Assembly (NCBI GenBank): GCA_963665405.2
Contig: OY762261.2
Span: 558,001-622,000 of the forward strand
Source of the DNA: G963665405 sp963665405
Lineage (GTDB): Bacteria > Chloroflexota > Dehalococcoidia > Lucifugimonadales > G963665405
DNA: 64,000 nt
Direction: 5' to 3'
Shown: piece by piece, positions 58,140 through 64,000 of the stretch
Position numbering within the stretch: position 1 is the first letter of the stretch
Layout: each line of letters begins with the position of its first letter
Translations under genes and position numbers: made by a program
The notes under the pieces: model-generated
What the model was told of the DNA's origin: nothing
What the model saw: the letters and a program-made list of their open reading frames with translations, nothing else
The model's database searches: none

Positions 58140-58565
58140 CTATCCCCCCGGTCCTTGGTCTTTCTTGGCCCCGTACTTGCTGCGGCCGCGCTTGCGGTCG
58201 GTCACACCCGCAGTGTCCAGCGCCCCTCGAATGACGTGGTAGCGAACTCCCGGCAGGTCCTTGACTCGTCCGCCTCGTATGAGGACGACCGAGTGCTCCT
58301 GAAGGTTGTGACCCTCTCCCGGTATGTAGGCAGTGACCTCGAGACCGTTGGTGAGGCGCACTCTGGCTACCTTCCGCAGGGCCGAGTTGGGCTTCTTGGG
58401 TGTCTGGGTCCGCACCTGAATGCACACTCCCCTTTTCTGCGGGGAGCCGGAGAACCTGATCGTACGGTTCTTCAAGGAATTGTACAGGTACCGCAGCGCG
58501 GGCGCCTTGTCTTTTCGGCGCCTGGTCGGCCTTCGTTTTCTGACCAGCTGGTTGACGGTTGGCAT
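58140..58565 (-). CDS. rpsL: Ribosomal protein S12
   Basis: 141 residues from ATG at 58565 (a longer frame to 58682 would run into the promoter). MPTVNQLVRKRRP, TPKKPNSALRKVARVRLTNG, YIPGEGHNLQEHSVVLIRGGRVKDLPGVRYH (split) are hallmarks of the decoding-site protein. The lysines linked to streptomycin sensitivity in PKKPNSA and VKDLPG are present. First gene of the ribosomal operon, with a leader of about 80 bases. Confidence 0.98.
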   Translation of the reverse strand: MPTVNQLVRKRRPTRRRKDKAPALRYLYNSLKNRTIRFSGSPQKRGVCIQVRTQTPKKPNSALRKVARVRLTNGLEVTAYIPGEGHNLQEHSVVLIRGGRVKDLPGVRYHVIRGALDTAGVTDRKRGRSKYGAKKDQGPGG

Positions 58566-58653
58566 TCGGGTCCTCTCGACACTATTAACCGTTCTGCACG
58601 ATCGGCGAACGGCACGACTCGGCCCCTTCGCCCTTAAAGCGCGACAAACAGGA

Positions 58654-58682
58654 ATCATACTTTGCGTCACCTTCCGTGTCAA
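58654..58682 (-). promoter_or_regulatory. Consensus sigma-70-type promoter of the ribosomal operon
   Basis: TTGACA (58677-58682) and TATGAT (58654-58659) on the minus strand, spaced by exactly 17 bases. It predicts a transcript start near 58647, 82 bases before the rpsL ATG. It is the closest match to consensus found in the window. Confidence 0.85.
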
Positions 58683-58840
58683 CGGAATTTGGCGGCGAAA
58701 GTCGGGGCTTACGTCCAGGCTCGGGCATCGAGGCGGATTCGGCGGGCGGCACCGGCACTCGCCAACGTGATCGCGCCACTAAACGCAGCGTTCACCAAAC
58801 GGCACCGTTCCCGATCTGCTCCGGGGCGGGACCCGCCTCG

Positions 58841-58869
58841 TTGACGGGCCAACGGACGCGTGGTACAAC
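58841..58869 (+). promoter_or_regulatory. Promoter of the DtxR-type regulator
   Basis: TTGACG (58841-58846) and TACAAC (58864-58869) with a 17-base spacer. The predicted start of transcription falls at about 58876, so the mRNA would begin at or within a few bases of the ATG at 58879 (leaderless). Confidence 0.6.
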
Positions 58870-58878
58870 CTTGGCACG

Positions 58879-59610
58879 ATGACCAAGAACGGCCCTAGTG
58901 CCCGGCGAAATCGCGGTCCGGAGCCTCGCCTGTCGATGGCGACGGAGAACTACCTGCTGTCCATCTTCCAGCTCGACGAGCAGGGGGCCGGGACCATCAC
59001 CCCGAGCCTGCTTGCGGAACAGCTCAAGCGGCTGCCGGCCGGGGAGGGCCTCGGCACCTCTCTACCCTCCGTCGCCGGAATGCTCAGGCGGATGGTCCGG
59101 GAAGGGCTCGTCGAGACGAAGGCCGACAGAGGGATCGTGCTCACCGGCAAGGGGCGGCGGTCTGCCGAGAGCATGGTCAGAAGGCACCGCCTGGCCGAGC
59201 GGATGGTCGTCGATCTGCTGGGTCTCGAGGTCCACAAGGCCCACGTTGAAGCCCACCGCCTCGAGCACGCGATCTCCCCGGACCTCGAGGAGAAGATCGC
59301 GGAACGGCTCGGCAGCCCCAAGACCTGCCCGTTCGGCCATCCGATACCGGGCAGCGGATACGTCCCGGACAAGGCGACGGTGGCCCTGGAGGCGGTCTCG
59401 GCGGGTCAGGAGTTCACCATCGACCGGGTCCCCGAGGACGACCAATCACTGCTCAAATATCTGGTGAGGAACAGGCTGGTCCCGGGCGAGCGCATCGTCG
59501 TCAAAGAGGCTGCGCCCTACCGCGGGGTGGTCACGCTTCTTTGCGGCGGGAACGAGGTGGTGGTGAGCTACGAGGTGGCCGCGCGGATCTGGGTCAGGCC
59601 GAAGAGATAG
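58879..59610 (+). CDS. DtxR/MntR-family metal-dependent repressor
   Basis: 243 residues. N-terminal winged helix (MATENYLLSIFQLDEQG, SLPSVAGMLRRMVREGLVE), dimer and metal domain (RRHRLAERMVVDLLGLEVHKAHVEAHRLEHAIS split, TCPFGHPIPG) and a C-terminal SH3/FeoA-like domain (GERIVVKEAAPYRGVVTLLCGG). The His and Glu ligands of the metal sites (H in RRHRLAER, E and H in VEAHRLEH) are present; which metal (Fe or Mn) cannot be told. It is divergent from the ribosomal operon and convergent with the respiratory cluster; no transporter gene is adjacent. Confidence 0.93.
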   Translation: MTKNGPSARRNRGPEPRLSMATENYLLSIFQLDEQGAGTITPSLLAEQLKRLPAGEGLGTSLPSVAGMLRRMVREGLVETKADRGIVLTGKGRRSAESMVRRHRLAERMVVDLLGLEVHKAHVEAHRLEHAISPDLEEKIAERLGSPKTCPFGHPIPGSGYVPDKATVALEAVSAGQEFTIDRVPEDDQSLLKYLVRNRLVPGERIVVKEAAPYRGVVTLLCGGNEVVVSYEVAARIWVRPKR

Positions 59611-59620
59611 CGCCTGTGGA

Positions 59621-59642
59621 CCGGCCCGCCCCGGAGGGCCGG
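59621..59642. terminator. Hairpin between convergent genes
   Basis: CCGGCCC (59621-59627) pairs with GGGCCGG (59636-59642) around an 8-base loop, 10 bases beyond the regulator stop. No T-run on either side; it could serve both converging transcripts. Confidence 0.4.
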
Positions 59643-59710
59643 GGTAATGCCAAGCCCCTCATTGCAATAGGAACGTCTTCGATGGGCGCCGCGGCCAGGC
59701 TCAGGGGATT

Positions 59711-60709
59711 CTACTGGACGGTGATGGTGCCCACCATCCCGAGACCCTGGTGGGGAAGGCAGACCAGCGCGAACTCGCCCGCGGCGTCGAACGTGAACTC
59801 GACGGTCTCCGTCTCGCCACCGAGGATCGACACGCCAATGCCCAGATCGTCGACCGTGAAGGTGTGGAACTCCGTCTCCGACGTCACGGTGAACGTTATC
59901 GTGTCGCCGACACAGAGGTTGAGGTCGGCGGGATCGAACAAGTAGCTTCCGCTTCCCCCGGGGTCCTGGGCTGAGACGGCGATCTCTCTGTCGCCCCGCT
60001 CACACGGCGGTGGCGGCTTTGCCTCTACTGTCGGCTCCGGGGGCGGAGGCGGCTCCCCGTTGCGCAGACCTCCGATGAAGCGGACCAGCGCCCAACGCTC
60101 GTCCTCGGTGAGGAGGCTCCCGAAGAAGGGCATTATGCTGGCCGACTCCAGACCCCGCATCACCGTGGCCGCGCCTTGCCGGCCGCCGAACGTTATGAAC
60201 ATGAACAGCTCGCCCTCCGTGGCACCCTCCGTCGCTGCCGACGTCAGATCGGCCGGGCGGGCAGTTCCCGAGCCCAGAAAGCCGACTATAGTCCCGTCGC
60301 CCCTGCCTCCCGTCCCGTGGCAGACCGCGCAGTTGACGCTAAAGAGTTTCCGGCCCCGGGCAGCGTCGAAAACGTCGCTCGGAGCATCGAGGCCCTTGTA
60401 CTCGTCCGCGGTCGCAAAGCGGATCTCTCTCCCCGTCACCGGAACCGAGTCGGGTGCCGGGAGAATCCGGGGAATCTCTTGACTGCGGTACGAGGGCTGG
60501 AAGTGCATCTCGGTAAAGACCTCGACCGCGTGGCTGCCCGTTCCAGGAAACGCCGGCAGCTTGAACTTGGCGATGCCCTTGATCTCGGTCTCGCCAGAGG
60601 TGCTGTTGTAGCAGGCGGTGGCGGTAAGGAGAGCCACGGCAAGCAGAGCCAACGCCCACAGGCGGAGCGGCGCGGCGGCTCTTCTAGCGTTGGCTGCCGA
60701 GGAGCGCAT
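59711..60709 (-). CDS. ActE-like cytochrome c lipoprotein fused to a cupredoxin
   Basis: 332 residues from ATG at 60709, just clear of the actD stop. A signal peptide ending LLTATACYN predicts a lipoprotein. Around residue 126 lies the haem site CAVCHG with a later Met in IMPFFGSLL, the ActE-type monohaem domain that links alternative complex III to electron acceptors. After a Pro-rich linker (EPPPPPEPTVEAKPPPP) a plastocyanin-like domain follows, with copper ligands His in EFHTFTV, Cys and His in LVCLPHQGLGM and the final Met. The fusion suggests that electrons pass from haem to copper in one protein, by inference. Confidence 0.87.
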   Translation of the reverse strand: MRSSAANARRAAAPLRLWALALLAVALLTATACYNSTSGETEIKGIAKFKLPAFPGTGSHAVEVFTEMHFQPSYRSQEIPRILPAPDSVPVTGREIRFATADEYKGLDAPSDVFDAARGRKLFSVNCAVCHGTGGRGDGTIVGFLGSGTARPADLTSAATEGATEGELFMFITFGGRQGAATVMRGLESASIMPFFGSLLTEDERWALVRFIGGLRNGEPPPPPEPTVEAKPPPPCERGDREIAVSAQDPGGSGSYLFDPADLNLCVGDTITFTVTSETEFHTFTVDDLGIGVSILGGETETVEFTFDAAGEFALVCLPHQGLGMVGTITVQ

Positions 60710-60713
60710 TGGC

Positions 60714-61250
60714 CTAGCCGTTCTCCCAGCCGCGCTTGACCTCTTCGGCACCGGCGATCCGCAGAAGCTCCTCGGCCGTTCCCACCTTACCCGGCAGGGT
60801 AGTCACCGCAACACCTATGTAGCCCTCGGTGATCCTCTCGTCGTACGCCCCCATGAACAGGCGAGGCAGACGCGACTCGAAGATGATGCCGACGACCGTG
60901 AACAGCACCGCTCCCAGCATCGTGCCCTCGTACATGATGATGGCCATCGGGGGGATGCCCAGGATCGGTTTGCCTCCTGTCACCAGCGGGTACGCGATCT
61001 GGGTCCCCGTCGTGAGGATCAATCCGATGATGAAGCCGCAGATGGCGCCGACCAGCGGCCACCTGTAGAGGGTGTGGACGGGCTCCTCCTCGCCGAAGGT
61101 GCCCTCCGGATATGGCGTTCCGGTGATGATCTCGTACTCTGCGGGACCGAACCCGCCGGCCTTCAGAGAGTCGAGCGCGTCTGCCGCCGCATCCACCTCC
61201 TGAAAGAGGCCGAGGACGCTGCGCTGGTTCATCGCCCGGGTCATAGCCAT
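60714..61250 (-). CDS. actD: ActD subunit of alternative complex III (DUF3341)
   Basis: 178 residues. SVLGLFQEVDAAADALDSLKAGG at the N-terminus and two membrane helices (LVGAICGFIIGLILTTGTQIAYPLVTGG split, IIMYEGTMLGAVLFTVVGIIF) form the DUF3341 pattern of ActD, a membrane subunit of the menaquinol-oxidising complex. It lies between the actC-like and actE-like genes with 10 and 4 bases spacing. Confidence 0.9.
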   Translation of the reverse strand: MAMTRAMNQRSVLGLFQEVDAAADALDSLKAGGFGPAEYEIITGTPYPEGTFGEEEPVHTLYRWPLVGAICGFIIGLILTTGTQIAYPLVTGGKPILGIPPMAIIMYEGTMLGAVLFTVVGIIFESRLPRLFMGAYDERITEGYIGVAVTTLPGKVGTAEELLRIAGAEEVKRGWENG

Positions 61251-61260
61251 TGCGGCCCCC

Positions 61261-62649
61261 TTACTCGCGGATCGTCGCCCCGACGGTCCGTCTTCCTATC
61301 TTTATCTCGTCCCTGTTGATCATGCCCTCCTTGATGTCGAAGAGCGGGATCAGCGGGAGAACCTTCGCGAAGAGCAGCAGGCCCAGTCCCACCCAGGCGA
61401 AGGTGGCCGCGACCATCAGGATCTCGATGATGCTCGGATGGTAGGTACCCCAATCGAACGTGAAGGGCTGCTTACGGACCAGGCCCGGCACTATGATCAG
61501 GAATCTCTCAAGCCACATACCTACGTTCACCAGGATGGTCGTGACGAACATCCAGAAGAAGCTGCGCCTGATGTTCCTGAACAGCCACATGGGCACGGGT
61601 ATGAAGAACGCCGTCATCAGGAACACGATAAACAGGAACATGTAAGGCCACTCGAACACCTGGAGCTTCCTCAGGGCGATCTCGGGAGACTCCAGCGTGT
61701 AGAGGGCGAAGACCCATTCCAGGAAGAAGAAGAAGAACCATGTGCAGGCGACCACGATCAGCAGGCGTCCGATGGAGTCCATGTGGTCGCGGGTTATGTA
61801 CTTGCCCCACCCGAAGAGCCAGACCATCAGCACCATGAGCATGGCGACCGCCGACACTCCCGAGTGGATGGCCCCGATGATGAAGTACGGAGCGAAGATC
61901 GTGGAGTGCCAACCCTCGACGCTGGCCTGTATCGCGAAGTCCCAGGAGACGATGCTGTGGACGGAGACGAAGATCGGTAGCACGAGCGCGGACAGGAGTA
62001 TTCCCGCGATAGCCTGCATCTTCCACTGCCTCGGGGTTCCCCGCCAGCCGAGGCACAGAAACCCGTAGACGGTCCGCATCCATCCGCCGCTCCTGTCGCG
62101 GATCACCGCCAGGTCGGGCAGGAGCGCTATCAGCACGAATAGGGAGCTCGAGATCAGATAGGTCATGACGGCGGCGGGGTCCCAGATGAACGGCGAGCGA
62201 ACGTTGATCCACACGCCCCGAGCGAAGTCGTACGGGAAGACCCACGACGCCGGGGCGAACAGCACGCGCCACGGCCGCCCGAGGTGGACCATCGGGGCCG
62301 CCATCAACGCCGCGGTAAGCGAGAACACCGTGAGAACCTCGGCCGCCCTTGTAACGGGACGCCTCCACTCCGCCTGAGTCAGGCGAAGGATCGCCGAGAT
62401 CATGATGCCGGCGTGGCTGATCCCGATCCAGAATACGAAGTTGACCATGAAGAAGCCCCAGAATACGGGGCGGTTCAGGCCCGTTACACCGACGCCCTTG
62501 TTGACCATGTAGCCGAAGGAACCCACCCCGGCAAGGAAGACCAGAGTGAGAAAGGTCACCGCGGCAAGCCACCACGACGGCGTCCCGAGAACCGTCTTCA
62601 GGAGATCGGCGTTTATTTGCTTCTGGGTTAGCTGAACGTGCTCTTGCAT
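61261..62649 (-). CDS. actC: ActC-like NrfD-family quinol-binding membrane protein
   Basis: 462 residues with about ten membrane helices. NRPVFWGFFMVNFVFWIGISHAG, AAPMVHLGRPWRVLF, RSPFIWDPAAVMTYLISS and HSIVSWDFAIQASVEGWHST (each a part) are NrfD/PsrC hallmarks of ActC, the proton-translocating quinol site of alternative complex III. It ends with an extra C-terminal helix and a basic tail. It is in one operon with actD. Confidence 0.9.
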   Translation of the reverse strand: MQEHVQLTQKQINADLLKTVLGTPSWWLAAVTFLTLVFLAGVGSFGYMVNKGVGVTGLNRPVFWGFFMVNFVFWIGISHAGIMISAILRLTQAEWRRPVTRAAEVLTVFSLTAALMAAPMVHLGRPWRVLFAPASWVFPYDFARGVWINVRSPFIWDPAAVMTYLISSSLFVLIALLPDLAVIRDRSGGWMRTVYGFLCLGWRGTPRQWKMQAIAGILLSALVLPIFVSVHSIVSWDFAIQASVEGWHSTIFAPYFIIGAIHSGVSAVAMLMVLMVWLFGWGKYITRDHMDSIGRLLIVVACTWFFFFFLEWVFALYTLESPEIALRKLQVFEWPYMFLFIVFLMTAFFIPVPMWLFRNIRRSFFWMFVTTILVNVGMWLERFLIIVPGLVRKQPFTFDWGTYHPSIIEILMVAATFAWVGLGLLLFAKVLPLIPLFDIKEGMINRDEIKIGRRTVGATIRE

Positions 62650-62775
62650 TCTCTCGTTACGGCTCTCTTCGGTGAGGAATGACGGCGAGGGGGTCCACCC
62701 CTCCGCGCTCCTCGTCCTCTACGTCACGACCCTCGTGGCGAGGCTCTTACCCACATCCATCCACGACATCCGCCT

Positions 62776-64000
62776 CTAGTCCGGCTTGCCCATTATGTGC
62801 ACCTCCGTCCGATGGAAGCGCTTGTGCACGCTGTACAGCAGAAGCTCCTTCTGCTCCCACAGGTTCACCGCGGGGATCACCTTCGTGGCGAGCAGGTACA
62901 CGAAGATCGAGCCCCCGATGATCCCAAGCATGATGAAAACGTCCGCGACGTCCGGCATATTGGCCACCGGGATGGCTTGCAGCTCGTGCTTGTCCTCGTC
63001 GGCCGCGACCTGATAGGCGGGCACGTAGACCCTGATCCGGTCGAAGAACGATCCGATGAGCACCGACGTGGCCAGCAACGGCGGACCCCACAGACTCCTG
63101 CGCACCCGGTTCCACATCATCGTGAACATCGGCACGATGAACAGCAACACGAAGGCCGCCATGAAGGCGGGCTGGTACGGCCCGACCATCAGCAGCTCGA
63201 GGACGGACTCCTGGCTGGGCTTGCTCCCGTACCAGAGGATGATGAAGCTGGAGAACCAGAACCAGAACCATAGTAGCGATAGGGCGAACATCAGCTTGCC
63301 CAGGCCCCAGAACTGGTCGAGTCCGATGTACCGCTTGTACGGGCCGAACCTCGCTATGAAGAACATAGCCAGCATGACCGTGGCGACGCCCGCCTGGAGC
63401 GAGTTCGCCGCATGGGTGGCCGGGTACAGGGCGTCGATCCACCCCGGCACCAGCGCCATGGCGAAGTCCACCGCGATCAGGAAGTGCACAGTGATGAGAA
63501 GCATGAAGTAGAACGACCCGGTCATCCCCATCCGGTGATACAGCATGTTCCACTGTTTCGACGTGCCCAGCCAGCCAAGAGCGAGACGGCCGTAGATCCG
63601 CTTGCGCCGTCCGGTTGCCGTGTCCCGAATGGCCGCGAAGTCGGGCAGTGAGGATAGATAGAGCAGCGCGAGACCCGTGAGGACAAGCGCTCCCAGCGCC
63701 AGAGACGCCCATATATGCGGCGAGAAGACCGGGACCTCTCCTTCGTGCCAGAACCAGAGGGATCTTCGCCCGTCGCTGAGCGGCGGGAGGACCCACAGAA
63801 GAGGTATGAAGACCAGGAGGTTGAACAGCCCCACCACGGCGAACAGCTCGGCCGGCCGCGAGATGCCGCGGCGCCAGTGGCCCTTGGCCATCCTGGGGAC
63901 GATCGCCACCATCGGGGCGGCCATGGCCGTCGTGAGGATGAAGGAGAACATGGCGGCGTAGTAGCCCCAGAACCTGGGGTTGTTGATGCCGTCGCCGAGA
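62776..64000 (-). CDS. Second NrfD-family membrane protein (ActF/ActC-like), 5' end cut by window edge
   Basis: The frame is open to the right edge; upstream of the Met at 63951 it continues with INNPRFWGYYAAMFSF, the usual NrfD start, so about 10 to 30 residues are missing. At least ten membrane helices are seen. LSSLPDFAAIRDTATGRRKRIYG and HRMGMTGSFYFMLLITVHFLIAVDFAMALVPGW (parts) resemble ActF/ActC proteins. In most complex III operons the gene before actC encodes the iron-sulfur ActB, so a second NrfD protein here is a variant order. A 126-base gap separates it from actC. Confidence 0.87.
   Translation of the reverse strand, partial: LGDGINNPRFWGYYAAMFSFILTTAMAAPMVAIVPRMAKGHWRRGISRPAELFAVVGLFNLLVFIPLLWVLPPLSDGRRSLWFWHEGEVPVFSPHIWASLALGALVLTGLALLYLSSLPDFAAIRDTATGRRKRIYGRLALGWLGTSKQWNMLYHRMGMTGSFYFMLLITVHFLIAVDFAMALVPGWIDALYPATHAANSLQAGVATVMLAMFFIARFGPYKRYIGLDQFWGLGKLMFALSLLWFWFWFSSFIILWYGSKPSQESVLELLMVGPYQPAFMAAFVLLFIVPMFTMMWNRVRRSLWGPPLLATSVLIGSFFDRIRVYVPAYQVAADEDKHELQAIPVANMPDVADVFIMLGIIGGSIFVYLLATKVIPAVNLWEQKELLLYSVHKRFHRTEVHIMGKPD

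Overview
The window is GC-rich bacterial DNA. It most resembles a member of the Chloroflexota, probably Dehalococcoidia or a relative. This is inferred from the alternative complex III (ActC/ActD/ActE-type) genes at the right end, zinc-type S14 and S4, the mix of housekeeping genes, and abundant short palindromic repeats between genes. No 16S rRNA gene is present, so the placement is not proven.

Layout. (1) 1-2100: the end of an integrative element on the minus strand (primase-like zinc protein cut by the edge, small conserved protein, excisionase, tyrosine integrase), abutting the 3' end of tRNA-Val(TAC). (2) 2.1-5.2 kb: a tRNA archipelago (Val-TAC, Arg-GCG, Leu-CAG, Val-CAC, Met-CAT) with small orphan genes and two palindromic repeat copies. 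(3) 5.2-15 kb: housekeeping genes: eno, a TIGR00725-type protein, an SDR enzyme, recO, recR, ybaB, dnaX, ybeY, a YbhB-like lipoprotein, hflC and hflK. (4) 15.2-19.9 kb: mobile and decaying DNA: a frameshifted large serine recombinase, about 0.9 kb without a gene and with an 18-C homopolymer, tRNA-Pro with a partial upstream duplicate, and an IS5-family element with CTAG target duplications that cuts into an acidic ORF. (5) 20-35.5 kb: DEAD-box helicase, NAD(P)-dependent SAF-domain oxidoreductase, CocE/NonD hydrolase, a secreted small protein with an OmpR-type response regulator and sensor kinase, two coiled-coil proteins, CinA, a VOC protein, an amidase with a GatC/AtzG-like partner, and an enolase-superfamily enzyme. 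(6) 35.6-58.7 kb: one nearly continuous minus-strand ribosomal superoperon running rpsL-rpsG-fusA-(S10 genes)-(spc genes)-secY-adk-map-infA-rpmJ-rpsM-rpsK-membrane protein-rpsD-rpoA-rplQ-truA-rplM-rpsI. It has a consensus promoter before rpsL and an intrinsic terminator after rpsI; tuf is absent between fusA and rpsJ. (7) 58.8-64 kb: a DtxR-type regulator, then the 3' part of a respiratory alternative complex III cluster (two NrfD-like membrane proteins, ActD, and a cytochrome c fused to a cupredoxin) that runs off the right edge.

The most unusual features are these. Several ribosomal proteins carry long low-complexity tails: S17 has about 235 extra residues built from an E/P/A/V repeat, L13 has about 125 extra C-terminal residues, and L5 about 95 extra N-terminal residues. 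A family of hairpin-rich repeats is scattered between genes and occurs as tandem arrays at 31.7 kb and inside the ribosomal operon at 41.6 kb. An unrelated multi-pass membrane protein gene sits inside the alpha operon. The CinA and amidase genes have lost the expected nucleophilic serine. No single gene cluster here could be shown to be a new defence or biosynthetic system.
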